64,000 nt of DNA from Planctomycetota bacterium (GTDB taxonomy: Bacteria; Planctomycetota; Planctomycetia; Pirellulales; UBA1268), in assembly GCA_003669585.1 (NCBI GenBank), contig QWOQ01000007.1:480694-544693 (forward strand). Reading direction: 5' to 3'. The position numbers were made by a program, and so were the translations under genes. Numbering within the stretch: the first letter of the stretch is position 1; each line of letters starts with the position of its first letter. This document shows positions 1-9,213 of this stretch, in pieces. The notes below the pieces were generated by a model. The model was not told the DNA's origin. It saw nothing but the letters and a program-made list of their open reading frames with translations, and did not search any database.

Positions 1-1077
1 GAACGTCCCTGCTGGTATTTTAATCAGTTCCATACCAATTGAATTGGTGACACTCTCAACTGATTCTTTTTCAACCGGTTCGGGTTTCTTCATCTCCGGT
101 CGCGTCTCTATGGCAACCGGCGGGGCGGGCTTCGCCTGCGTCCCTTGCCGACAGCGGGCCACACGGAAACCCTGATCGTTGTCGAGGTCGGTTCCCCCGA
201 TGATGTTGCCGTGGCGGTGTGCCGACCGACATTGGTCTGAATAGTTCTCCCAGCCGCCGCCGCGATACACGTGATTCGCCCCCCTGTCGGGCCCAAGCGG
301 ATCTGTGCCACCTGGAAGTTTTCTATCGTCCCAATCAGAGCACCATTCCCACACGTTGCCGTGCATGTCGTGCAAGCCCCAGAGGTTGGGCTTCTTCAAA
401 CCAACCTTGTGAGCGTATTGCTCGCGGCTATCCTTGGCGTTGGTGGCAAACCACGCGTACTCGCCCAACTTTGATTCATCGTTTCCAAATGAAAACGCTG
501 TCTTTGTTCCTGCGCGACACGCATACTCCCACTGAGCTTGTGTCGGCAAGCAGTGCGTTTCGTCTGCGTTCAGTGTTCCAGCATTGCGTTCAATCCTTGT
601 CAATAGTTTGCAGAACAATGTCGCCTTATCCCAGGTCACATACGTTGCAGCGTTATCCTCACCTATCTGAACGTTTTTATAGTGAAAAAAGACTTTATTT
701 TCAAATATTTCTCCCGCATCATTAATTGTGCCCGATTCACCACTTCTGTCCAACCACGGCTCCGTACCCATCACGCTCTTCCACTGCCCTTGAGTCACTT
801 CGTATTTGCCAAGTCCGAATGACTGCGTCAGCGTCACGGAAACTTGGGACTCTTGGTATTCGACACGACCCGTCTCGCCTTTAGGGCTACCCATTGTGAA
901 CTTTCCTGCTGGGATCTCAATAAACTCCATCCCAATCGAATTGGTGTTGCTCGGGAGTTTCACTGGTACTAAGCGGCGAGAGAAAGCGTCAACTTCTTTT
1001 TTTATTTTTTGTATTTCTTTTTGAGAACAACCCGCCATACAAAACAACATCGCAGCAACGACAACAGCGACTCGCAT
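1..1077 (-). CDS. Lipoprotein with tandem SUMF1 (FGE-sulfatase fold) domains, 3' end outside window
   Basis: Open frame of 359 codons on the minus strand running off the left edge, so the C-terminus is missing. The start is MRVAVVVAAMLF followed by a lipobox ending MAGC, which suggests a lipid-anchored envelope protein. Domain one (about residues 45-300) has the family landmarks NSIGMEFIEIPAGKF, VTQGQWKSVMG, QWEYACRAGT, DMHGNVWEWCSDW, YRGGGWENYSDQCRSA and GFRVARC. A proline-rich linker follows. A second domain then begins with NSIGMELIKIPAGTF at the edge. Catalytic formylglycine-generating enzymes carry two copper-binding cysteines near the GGS motif; only one is seen here, so a structural or binding role is more likely than enzyme activity (inference). 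Paralogous to the proteins at 13248, 14263 and 24067. Confidence 0.85.
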   Translation of the reverse strand, partial: MRVAVVVAAMLFCMAGCSQKEIQKIKKEVDAFSRRLVPVKLPSNTNSIGMEFIEIPAGKFTMGSPKGETGRVEYQESQVSVTLTQSFGLGKYEVTQGQWKSVMGTEPWLDRSGESGTINDAGEIFENKVFFHYKNVQIGEDNAATYVTWDKATLFCKLLTRIERNAGTLNADETHCLPTQAQWEYACRAGTKTAFSFGNDESKLGEYAWFATNAKDSREQYAHKVGLKKPNLWGLHDMHGNVWEWCSDWDDRKLPGGTDPLGPDRGANHVYRGGGWENYSDQCRSAHRHGNIIGGTDLDNDQGFRVARCRQGTQAKPAPPVAIETRPEMKKPEPVEKESVESVTNSIGMELIKIPAGTF

Positions 1078-1522
1078 AGTATTCCCCTTGAAGGTGTGGT
1101 GACCGGGGAGAGCTTACACGCGAGACGTGCGACGCGATAGCGGCGGGCACTGCCGCCGGTAATCGTTGTGCATTATTTCGTCGTTGCTGCCGTCTTCGCA
1201 ATCAGGACTCTTTGATTCTCTCGGAGAATTCCTGCGTTGACGATGAAAAACTCCCCACCCAGCGCTGGTTTCGAGAGAGCGGTGAAGCCGCCAAACAGCC
1301 AGACACGCCGTGAACGGCCTCAACCTTCACCCGATCAGCCGTTCGTCAACCGCCAGACGCTTGCGGAAGTGCCTTTGATCCAGATATACTTCTTTTGAAT
1401 GGTCTATACGTTTACTGGTATATACGTCTTTTGAACTGTCTATTAGTTTATAAAATATGCCCCTATAGAGCTATTGACATCCATTAAAATGGTGGTAGGC
1501 TAGTCTATTAGAATGGGTATGG
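1078..1522. other. Intergenic region with partial SUMF1-array spacer and tandem repeat
   Basis: No convincing gene. About 1082-1152 matches the start-codon-proximal part of the spacer repeated upstream of the SUMF1 genes at 14033 and 15108 (shared pieces GTGGTGACCG, GCTTACACGCGAGACGTG). From about 1160 the match stops. Positions 1202-1218 share 17 bases with 17913-17929, the right part of a REP-like hairpin. The stretch from 1380 to 1500 is AT-rich, holds the tandem repeat listed separately, and is where the promoter of the six-gene operon should lie. A TTGACA hexamer sits at 1474-1479, but its downstream partner is weak. Confidence 0.6.
1384..1450. repeat. Two-copy 31-bp direct repeat upstream of the TPR/VWA/ABC operon
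   Basis: Copy one is 1384-1414 and copy two is 1420-1450, with a period of 36 bp. They agree at 26 of 31 positions. Conserved blocks are ATATAC, TCTTTTGAA, GTCTAT and GTTTA. The repeat lies about 75-140 bp before the first possible start codon of the operon at 1523, so it could be a paired operator. This role is inferred from position only. Confidence 0.6.
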
Positions 1523-2668
1523 GTGCCTGCGTCGGTGTCGCTCGTTGGCGACTCAATCATGCGTGGCATATGTCCATCTTTTCACAGGCGACTCCTCACA
1601 ATGGCACTACACGGATCAAGCACCAGAAGCTTTCCCGCGTCGTCCGCTCTCCATCGCTATGGAATGGCCTTGTTCACCCTGACATTCCTTCTTCTCGCCC
1701 CAAAATCGGTACGATCGGAAGGCAATCCCCGGGTGACGTTAGCGGTAACGAAAGCCTCGACCTTAGCGATCACTTTTGAGGCCGTCGCACGTGGGGAAGG
1801 CCGCGGCAGTCCCTTACCAGAAAATACGCTTTTGTTGGGAAAGAAGCTTGTTAACGCCACGGACAAATGCCCAGCCGTTTGGTTGGTAGAAACGCTCGAT
1901 GGGTCTGGTCGTCGTGGCTTTGTCTTGGCAACTGATGTGATTCGTGTCTCACGGCAACTGGACGGCCTGCAGGAAGGCGAGCGGCAACTCAGAAGCTCAT
2001 TTGGCAAGACGGCTCCGCAGCCGGACTCAATCCAGTTCCACGAAAATGAACACCTGCGCGAGGCCTGGAAAGAGGCTACTGAGGCGATCACTGCAAATGC
2101 AACACTGCCGGCAAATCAAAGAATTCCCGATCCATATTTCGCCCGTGCTGAGGTCTACATGCAGGCAGAGAATTACGTAGCGGCTCTTGATGACTGTGCA
2201 TCCGCTTCGGCGATCGTCGCAACCGCTGGACTCGACTCTCGCAAGCAGCAGCAAGCCGCGGAAATCTACACAAAGGCGATCAAGCAACTGCGGTCAGTGC
2301 CGCAGCCACTCAGGGATACCTTCACAAACATCGATCTTCAGGCAAGCGAGCACTACAACGCATCCCAGAGCTTTATCTCCAGTCGCGATTTTGAGAATGC
2401 CATTGCGGAACTCTCTAAATCGCTTTCGCTTACGCCCTCATGGCCACTCTACTGGTATATGCGTGCGATCGCACGCCACGAGAGCGGCGACCTGCATCTC
2501 GCTCAGTCAGACGCCCTTCTTGGGGCTTTATTCGAACGCCGCCTTTCGCCCCGGGCAAGGCTCGACATAAGCCGGGGCCTTACACGCGTGCAGGGACCGA
2601 CGCGGTTGTGGCTCGAGGCATACCGTCGGGGGAAGGCGGAAATGAAAATGCTGGAGCTTGAGTTGTGA
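1523..2668 (+). CDS. Exported TPR-like protein, first gene of six-gene envelope operon
   Basis: Product of up to 381 residues. A hydrophobic segment near residues 48-63 (GMALFTLTFLLLAPKSV) is probably a signal peptide, so the real start may be an ATG at 1601 or 1661 rather than the GTG at 1523; no strong ribosome binding site decides this. The N-terminal part after the signal resembles an SH3-like or small beta domain (AVWLVETLDGSGRRGFVLATDVI). The C-terminal half has TPR-like helical repeats (DPYFARAEVYMQAENYVAALDDCASA; FISSRDFENAIAELSKSLSLTP; WYMRAIARHESGDLHLAQSD). The stop overlaps the next start (GTGA at 2665-2668), showing translational coupling. No specific function is recognised; TPRs suggest a protein-interaction scaffold outside the cytoplasmic membrane. 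Confidence 0.75.
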   Translation: MPASVSLVGDSIMRGICPSFHRRLLTMALHGSSTRSFPASSALHRYGMALFTLTFLLLAPKSVRSEGNPRVTLAVTKASTLAITFEAVARGEGRGSPLPENTLLLGKKLVNATDKCPAVWLVETLDGSGRRGFVLATDVIRVSRQLDGLQEGERQLRSSFGKTAPQPDSIQFHENEHLREAWKEATEAITANATLPANQRIPDPYFARAEVYMQAENYVAALDDCASASAIVATAGLDSRKQQQAAEIYTKAIKQLRSVPQPLRDTFTNIDLQASEHYNASQSFISSRDFENAIAELSKSLSLTPSWPLYWYMRAIARHESGDLHLAQSDALLGALFERRLSPRARLDISRGLTRVQGPTRLWLEAYRRGKAEMKMLELEL

Positions 2669-5600
2669 TCAAAACATCGCATTTTACAAACACAAAATTG
2701 CACTCCGACGGGCCGCGTTGCCCGGCCGTTACGCGTATTCAGTCAGCAAGCAAGGCTTTTACGGGGATAACCGTCACCCTACAAAATACGTGCTACTTTC
2801 CCGAATGGCAATCCGCTAGGCGTTCCACTGTCGTGGCAGAGCATCTCCGCAACCTTGCCGCGGGTGCGTTCTTCGCATATTTGGCGGCAACGCTGATGCT
2901 TACGTCCCAGGCGTGCGTGTCTGTTCACGCCGAGGGACTTTCAGTGAGCCTTAAGCCAACGGCAGTAAAGCGGTCTTCCGAAATCCACGCAACGATAGTC
3001 GGTCGATTACGAACCAGTCTCAAACATGGCCTCGCTGATGAAGCCAGAGCGGCACTGGAAACGATTGCGGCCGAAGACACTGTCGCACCACTGGCTTCGT
3101 GGTCCTCTGGACGATTCCTCTGGTATGAGTCGCTCTGTCAGCGAGTTGAGCAACAAAACGTTGCTGCGGATCAGACGGCAGCGAGAGCTATCCGTGAAGG
3201 CATACCGGAGCTTGGTTGGTATCGCGAGTCATTTCAGAAAGAAGCGGATGCTTGGTCTTGGCTGCCGGCCGAACGCGTCTCTGGAGTCATCCTTGCGGTT
3301 CGTACACCGCAAAATGTATTTCGCTTAACCGCGAACCAAGCAGACGATGACCCCATTAGCGTGGTTCATGGAATTGTAAACGAAATCAGAGAATCTTTGG
3401 AGAAACAGCCGGAACCTACCATTTCTGATCGGGTGCGACTGGCAACATGGGAACTACTGCTTGGAGAGTATGCCGCCGCTCACCCTGAGATTAGTCTCCC
3501 TACGACTGCCATTGATGCATTGCATGCGGGCCAAGAAGAACTGGCCCGCGTTGAGGCTCTGATTGAACAGGCGCCGGATTTGGAGGACGAGATTTCTGCA
3601 GATCCGTCCCTCGCGATTCGACTCGACACAGTGAGGGTACGAACGGTCGCATATCGACGTCGTGAGGAACTGGCGAGGAAGCAGGAGGTTCAACGACTCC
3701 ATCACCTCCGAAAGGCAGTGTCCAGCTACCGAAATCTCAGCGAGAGCTTGATGCGGTGGCAGCTGCATCATGAACTCGGGGATACCCAACAAACATTGGC
3801 GGCGGCAAAGGAGTCACTCCAGCAGCTCAATGCGGTCTACGAAGTCGTGAATGAGCACCGCGACTACCACTTGTTCGATGATGAGCCAGCAATAGAGGGT
3901 AGCGGCGAGTTCGCGGTCGTAGAGATTGCACCTAAGCCATACAGTACGGATGCCCTGTCGATGCTCAAGTCGCTGCAAGGGCTTGCATACTATTCGATGC
4001 TGAAAAAGCCAGCCCCGGGCGACTCTGATCTGCTGAAGCGGGCGCAGGCGTGGGCGTCCGCAGCGATTCAGGACGCCGACGGACCACTCGAGGTGCCAGC
4101 CGGGGCGGACCAGAACAATGTTCTTGCCAAGTGGGTATTGGCGCTCGTCGAGGAGTCGAAAGGCGACGCGTTTGCCATGAGTGAGGACGCCCATGAGAGA
4201 GAAAACGCCGCTAAGCATTTTGCCGATGCCCGCAAGTTACTCACGGAAATTGTTGCGGCTTGCGATGACAATAAGATCGATGCCAATGCAAAACTGAGAA
4301 GCGACGTCGCAGAACGTTTGGAGGCACTGGAGTCCCCCCGGCCTCTAGTCTTGCGATCCCGCTCGTTGACAGCCACCGGGAATATCGAAGAAGCGCGGAG
4401 ATGCTTGGACGCAGCGACTCGTAGGCATCGCACACCGCTAACCGTTGTCGACTCGCTGCGACTCGGCCTCCGCTATAAGCAGCCGCTCGACGCTCTTTAC
4501 GAAGATTGGCAGAAAGCAGTCCGTGCCAGCGTAATTGCCGAGGACTCGATTGAAGCTCAGCTTTTCCTGGGCGAACTTCGCAATCGGCGAGCTGGTGGGC
4601 TCCTGTCACAGCCCGTCGATGGGGAGATGGCAGGTATTATCGAGGATTTAGCCTCGACGACTTCGACGCTAGCCAAATGGTGCGATGACGTGCAGCAACC
4701 AGCGACTATACGAGCGACCGCCAAAGCCACATACGCACTCGCTTTCGCGCAGAAGTGGGCACTGTCTCCCTCTGCCACGCTAGCCATTAATGAAATTGCC
4801 GAGTCATACAGACACGCAAAAGACGCCGAGTTCTCCCTCGTCGCGGAGCTGAAGACAGCTGACAAGCGAGAGCCCGAAGAAGTTCTGGCCCTCCGCGAGG
4901 CCCTCGTTTCCAGCCGTATGGCTGCGGGCCATCTCGCGGCGCTTCACCTAGAACCGTGGCAAGATGACAGCAGGATTTTCTTCTTTGCCGCCGTTGACGA
5001 GGCCGCTCGTTTCGACACTTCCACGCCAGTGTTGCCGCTCGTCGCCAAACCGCTTCTAAGGCTTGTCTTCAATCGCTCCGACTCCGGTGCCAGCAAGCTC
5101 GCCGCTGTCGAAAGACAGCGACGACAGATGATTACTCAATGTCTCGAGGCGCTGTTTACCACCGAGTTCGGCTCACCTGAGGCGGGATCTCAGGCGATGA
5201 ATGCGGCTACCGCAATGGCCGGAGACCGAGCCGGAGACGCAGAGGCAGGTGTCTCGCTCGAGCCAGCTGCCTTGTCGGCAGGGGCTGATGGATTCGATTC
5301 GAAGGTGTCGCTTGCAGATACGGTTCGCGCATTTGGAGTGCTCACGGATATTCGAGCCGGCAAGCATTCCGAAGCTTTGTTAAAGTCACTCCCGCTAGCA
5401 GCAGGACGGGATATTGTTGTTCCACTCAACTCCCTCACGCCGGCACTAATGACGGGCTGCCTCCGCGCCACACAGTCCCCACTGGTTGCGTTTACGCTGG
5501 CGAAAGCGATAGAAAATTATGCCGCCAGCCTTCCACTTGCAAAGGACTTCGACTATCGGGAGTCGCTCATTGGCTACGCGAAAGATGCCTATCGTCGAGG

Positions 5601-6084
5601 CTCGCAGCTTCTCGAGGCTGAGCGACTGGCCGTTCGCTATCCGCACCTATTGAGGCTGCTCTCGGACTCGCTTAAGAGACTGGATAATCCAGAAGGTGCA
5701 ATCGCCGCTGCAAAAGCAGCGATCTCACGCGAGGAATACGCTGCAGCGTTGACTGCGGCAGAGTCTGGCTTGGCACTGCATGCGAAAAATAATGAACTGT
5801 GGCGGCTGTATTTCACTGCGCAGATGGCAAACCAGCGTGCTTCGGATATCTCCAAGCTTTCCGGCCTCATTTCGGAACTCGACGTACTGAGTGAAGCCGG
5901 GCTTGTTCCCGTCTTTGAGTATCGCCTTCTGAAGGGTGAACTTCTCGAGCGGACCGGAAGCCTCAAGGCTGCAAAGGCGCAATATGAACTTGCACAAAAC
6001 GCCGCCAAGTCCGCCCCGGGTCGCATTGAGGCGCTTGCGAACACTGCCCGACTACGTGCAAAAACGGCAAAAACTTTTCCCTGA
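2665..6084 (+). CDS. Large membrane-anchored or exported alpha-helical repeat protein
   Basis: Product of 1139 residues starting at GTG 2665, overlapping the previous stop by 4 bp. Residues 1-60 are polar; a hydrophobic stretch near 64-85 (LAAGAFFAYLAATLMLTSQA) is a signal or anchor, so an internal start nearer this segment is possible. The rest is rich in Ala, Leu and Glu with helix-turn-helix periodicity like TPR or SEL1 solenoids, for example DNPEGAIAAAKAAI and EEYAAALTAAESGLALHAKN near the C-terminus, and LLERTGSLKAAKAQYELAQNA at the end. No catalytic motif is seen. As the second TPR-like gene of the operon it is probably a large scaffold in the same complex as the VWA-like, ABC and SUMF1-fold products. 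Function unknown. Confidence 0.75.
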   Translation: MIKTSHFTNTKLHSDGPRCPAVTRIQSASKAFTGITVTLQNTCYFPEWQSARRSTVVAEHLRNLAAGAFFAYLAATLMLTSQACVSVHAEGLSVSLKPTAVKRSSEIHATIVGRLRTSLKHGLADEARAALETIAAEDTVAPLASWSSGRFLWYESLCQRVEQQNVAADQTAARAIREGIPELGWYRESFQKEADAWSWLPAERVSGVILAVRTPQNVFRLTANQADDDPISVVHGIVNEIRESLEKQPEPTISDRVRLATWELLLGEYAAAHPEISLPTTAIDALHAGQEELARVEALIEQAPDLEDEISADPSLAIRLDTVRVRTVAYRRREELARKQEVQRLHHLRKAVSSYRNLSESLMRWQLHHELGDTQQTLAAAKESLQQLNAVYEVVNEHRDYHLFDDEPAIEGSGEFAVVEIAPKPYSTDALSMLKSLQGLAYYSMLKKPAPGDSDLLKRAQAWASAAIQDADGPLEVPAGADQNNVLAKWVLALVEESKGDAFAMSEDAHERENAAKHFADARKLLTEIVAACDDNKIDANAKLRSDVAERLEALESPRPLVLRSRSLTATGNIEEARRCLDAATRRHRTPLTVVDSLRLGLRYKQPLDALYEDWQKAVRASVIAEDSIEAQLFLGELRNRRAGGLLSQPVDGEMAGIIEDLASTTSTLAKWCDDVQQPATIRATAKATYALAFAQKWALSPSATLAINEIAESYRHAKDAEFSLVAELKTADKREPEEVLALREALVSSRMAAGHLAALHLEPWQDDSRIFFFAAVDEAARFDTSTPVLPLVAKPLLRLVFNRSDSGASKLAAVERQRRQMITQCLEALFTTEFGSPEAGSQAMNAATAMAGDRAGDAEAGVSLEPAALSAGADGFDSKVSLADTVRAFGVLTDIRAGKHSEALLKSLPLAAGRDIVVPLNSLTPALMTGCLRATQSPLVAFTLAKAIENYAASLPLAKDFDYRESLIGYAKDAYRRGSQLLEAERLAVRYPHLLRLLSDSLKRLDNPEGAIAAAKAAISREEYAAALTAAESGLALHAKNNELWRLYFTAQMANQRASDISKLSGLISELDVLSEAGLVPVFEYRLLKGELLERTGSLKAAKAQYELAQNAAKSAPGRIEALANTARLRAKTAKTFP

Positions 6085-6139
6085 TTCGAATGTGTAACAC
6101 GGCATCCCCCCTGCAATCCACTTTCACACGAGAAACTTT

Positions 6140-8320
6140 ATGAATTCTCTAGCTTTCACCTGCTCGTCTCGACTGGTCCTTACGCTCGCACTGATCGCGT
6201 CCGTAGCCTTCTCGGCCAACGCAGCCGAACTCGTTCGCGTAAAGCGAAAAGATGGCACCGAAAGCCAGATCTTTCAGAAGCTCATCACTGTTGGCGCCGT
6301 CAATCAAGTGCACGAGCAGCCCAACGACAAAAGCAAGGTGACACGCATCGGCCCCTACAATGTCTTCTTCCACGTAAAGACGGACAGCGGCGATGTGCAG
6401 CAAAACGGATTCTACCGCGTGGTCGAAGACCCTAAAGATCGGAATGACCCATCGAAGTGCCGCTGGATCAAGCCGGAAGACGTCCAAGTGTGGGCGACCC
6501 GCTTCGCCATCAAGCCAACGCAAGTTAACAAGGAAACAACGTTTCAGGTCGATCTCCCTTCTGGCTTGAAGTACGAGTACGTTGCCGAGGAAGTTCCTGA
6601 AGATGCAACTGCCTATTCATTCGTTCTGGAAGGCGGCGATGGTGCGGAGGAGGAAAATGGCCCCTTCAAAGTTGCATTCTGCGAGGTCCGCGTTGATGAC
6701 AAGGGGATCTCGGCGAGCCTTAATCAATTGGGAGAGATGTCGCTTGAAATATGCTTCGTTCTAGAGGATGAAGGCTTCCTTCAAATTGACTATAAAGACG
6801 ACGGCAAGAAATTCTACGAGTACGTGCATGCGCTGGGCGAGTCGTGGGCGAGCACAATCAAGAATCTGTCCGCAGCCGACAAGGTGCCTGTGAAGCTTGG
6901 GCTTGTCATTTTCAGCGACAGCCATCCAAAAAGCACTAGCCAGAAGCCGCGAGTTGTGGTGCCGCTCACTAGCAACATAGGTCAATGGGTTGCTGGTCTC
7001 AAAAGCGTAGTTGGCCAAAACATTGACGGTGATTACCAAAACGACGGTCTGTCCGGGATGGCAACAGCTCTGGGCAATATTGGCTGGACTGAGAATTCCG
7101 CCAAGCACGTCGTGTTTATGGGCAATGGGCCATTTCAAACACAGCAAGGGCGCGGTCGGACAAGTGACCTTCCGATTAATCACTATCTGAACTGGCTGTT
7201 TGATCGCACTGACCCCGAAGGCATTTGGGACGGTGACCCGTTAAAATGGGAGGATGCCTTCGGCGTCAATAAGTCAGGAAAACTTGCAGAAGGCATTATT
7301 GCTGAAGCCTATCGCATGGGAGGGCAGAAGGGAGACGAACTGCGACGATGGAAACACCTACACGCCATCCACATCGGACAGACTATTGAGCAGCAGTATG
7401 AGCCAGAGGAACTCGCGGGAATTCGGAAATTTAATGCGGAAACAGACAAAATTCTTCGTCCGTTGTCCCCAAGTGGCCAAATCGATGTCATTATGGAAGT
7501 GGGGAAAAACCTGCAGATAGATGCACTAGGGATGTCAATACGCGCGTGGATGGTGGAGGCATTTGATAAGTATGACGCACGCGCACAGGAAGAAATGCGT
7601 GGACTTGCGCAGTCGCAAACGTATCAGGGCTACTACACGCACATGAATCCTGAGGCTTCTGAGGTCGATCGTGTCACGCAGGAGCTTGGCGAGAAGATCA
7701 AGGCCGCGATCCAGGTCATCGCCGATGTCTCCACAGGCAAGGAACAGCAAGCGATGGAGAACAAGACTCAATCTGAGAACGAGCTGACACGGCCCATATT
7801 TCGAATCATTGGCGGCAAGTTGTCGCAGGGCGATCTTATGAAGCCGGTGAAGGTCGGATCTGCCACTCTTAGGGACTCCCGAAGCGGACGTGCGGTGGGG
7901 GAGAAAGTGGTAATGGTTTCGCATGATGAGTTATTCGCGCTCAATACCGCGCTTAATGCTATGTATGATAGGTTTAATAAGTCACGGAAAGCTGCAGCCC
8001 GCCAGAACACCAAGGAGGTCCTCGACAAAGTGCAGGCGTCTTTAGCAACTGCTGCCTCTGGCCAACAAATCTCAGCAGATACCCAACTGCAATCCGTTAT
8101 CACCGACCTACCCTTGCGAACAGAGGCTTTGAAACTTACAGCCGGCGACATCGCCGTGATGTCAACGAGTGCATTTGATGCCTGGCTGGGTGACGTCCAG
8201 CTTGCACAGACTCAGATCAAAGACCTCCTAAACGGCGACCCATTGCGGTGGATAATCATAAACGGTCTTAGCGAGAACAAGACAAAATATAGCTTTCTCC
8301 GCCTATCGGAGTTGCCATGA
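6140..8320 (+). CDS. Exported protein with degenerate VWA-like domain
   Basis: Product of 726 residues with a clear signal peptide (LVLTLALIASVAFSANA, cleavage near residue 29). Residues about 30-125 form a beta-rich N-terminal module with an SH3-like feel (IGPYNVFFHVKTDSGDVQQNG). Residues about 200-400 follow the von Willebrand A layout: a first strand LEICFVLEDEGFL, then VKLGLVIFSDSH, then DGLSGMATALGNIGW and a strand AKHVVFMGNGPF. The usual metal-site motif DxSxS is replaced by EDEGF (209-213), so metal binding through a normal MIDAS is doubtful. The C-terminal 300 residues are mainly helical. The gene lies 55 bp after the large repeat protein and its stop overlaps the ABC ATPase start (ATGA at 8317-8320). 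Likely a periplasmic partner of the transporter; exact role unknown. Confidence 0.75.
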   Translation: MNSLAFTCSSRLVLTLALIASVAFSANAAELVRVKRKDGTESQIFQKLITVGAVNQVHEQPNDKSKVTRIGPYNVFFHVKTDSGDVQQNGFYRVVEDPKDRNDPSKCRWIKPEDVQVWATRFAIKPTQVNKETTFQVDLPSGLKYEYVAEEVPEDATAYSFVLEGGDGAEEENGPFKVAFCEVRVDDKGISASLNQLGEMSLEICFVLEDEGFLQIDYKDDGKKFYEYVHALGESWASTIKNLSAADKVPVKLGLVIFSDSHPKSTSQKPRVVVPLTSNIGQWVAGLKSVVGQNIDGDYQNDGLSGMATALGNIGWTENSAKHVVFMGNGPFQTQQGRGRTSDLPINHYLNWLFDRTDPEGIWDGDPLKWEDAFGVNKSGKLAEGIIAEAYRMGGQKGDELRRWKHLHAIHIGQTIEQQYEPEELAGIRKFNAETDKILRPLSPSGQIDVIMEVGKNLQIDALGMSIRAWMVEAFDKYDARAQEEMRGLAQSQTYQGYYTHMNPEASEVDRVTQELGEKIKAAIQVIADVSTGKEQQAMENKTQSENELTRPIFRIIGGKLSQGDLMKPVKVGSATLRDSRSGRAVGEKVVMVSHDELFALNTALNAMYDRFNKSRKAAARQNTKEVLDKVQASLATAASGQQISADTQLQSVITDLPLRTEALKLTAGDIAVMSTSAFDAWLGDVQLAQTQIKDLLNGDPLRWIIINGLSENKTKYSFLRLSELP

Positions 8321-9213
8321 TTCACCCTGATGTTACTCGAACCACGCCGGAGAATGTCATCCTCCGTCTCGACTCGCTCAAGCACACGCTCGTTGACCGT
8401 GACAAGAAACAGTGCTTTACGGTCAACGTCGCAAAACCACTTGAGTTTTACGCGGGCGATTTCATCGGACTTCTCGGGCCTAGCGGTTGCGGCAAGACCA
8501 CATTGTTGTCGATTCTCGGGCTGCTGAGAAAGCCAACCGACCTGGACTACGTAGGGCGATTCGAGCTCTACGTTCCCAGCGAGCCAAAAGGCGACGCACG
8601 CGAGCTTGTTGACATACGAGATGCTTGGGCTCGCAACGATGTGCGACGCATCGAGTCCTTGCGACGAACACAGATGGGCTTCGCTCTGCAGTCTGGTGAA
8701 CTCGTCAAGTCTCTGACCGTGAACGAGAACATCCAGGTGCCGCTGCGTCTCAACGGTTGGCGGAGCGACGACATGCGGGAGCGGGTGCAGGACTTACTCG
8801 GCCAGTTTAGCCTCACCCGCCATAGAGATCAGAAGCCAGGTGCTAGCGAGACTACCTTGAGCAATACGCTCGCACAGTCACGAATTAATAGGCTATCGGG
8901 TGGTGAATATCAACGCGTCTCGCTCGCTAGAGCAGTGTCGCACAAGCCGAGCGTTGTGTTCGTGGACGAGCCCACATCAGCGTTAAACCGCGAACTCGCC
9001 CATAACGCCTTGGAGGTGCTGAGGAGTTTGCAACGCGAGCGAACGATGCCAGGCATCACGTTCATGATCACGCACGATGAGGAACTGGCGACCCGGTTCT
9101 GCAACCTAATTGTTCGAATGGCCCCCCGCCGAGGCGAGCCAGAGGGCGACGTCGTAGACGTCGTACGGACTGAATGCCAGCCGATGGCAGAAAACGGATT
9201 AGAGAACTCATGA
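8317..9213 (+). CDS. ABC transporter ATP-binding protein, LolD/MacB/FtsE-like
   Basis: Product of 298 residues with all ABC ATPase motifs: Walker A GPSGCGKTT (54-62), Q-loop FALQSGELVKSLTV (Q125), signature LSGGEYQR (193-200), Walker B VVFVDEPTSAL (213-223) and H-loop ITHDE (H253). The sequence is closest in style to the MacB/LolD/FtsE class, which power conformational work in the envelope through FtsX-type permeases rather than simple solute import. Two insertions are seen, one after Walker A (about 75-112) and one before the signature (about 170-190). It overlaps both neighbours by 4 bp, and its permease partner follows directly. Confidence 0.93.
   Translation: MIHPDVTRTTPENVILRLDSLKHTLVDRDKKQCFTVNVAKPLEFYAGDFIGLLGPSGCGKTTLLSILGLLRKPTDLDYVGRFELYVPSEPKGDARELVDIRDAWARNDVRRIESLRRTQMGFALQSGELVKSLTVNENIQVPLRLNGWRSDDMRERVQDLLGQFSLTRHRDQKPGASETTLSNTLAQSRINRLSGGEYQRVSLARAVSHKPSVVFVDEPTSALNRELAHNALEVLRSLQRERTMPGITFMITHDEELATRFCNLIVRMAPRRGEPEGDVVDVVRTECQPMAENGLENS

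Noticed and set aside
219-725. 168-codon plus-strand open frame
   Set aside because: Antisense to the SUMF1 lipoprotein, which has a signal peptide and landmarks on the minus strand.
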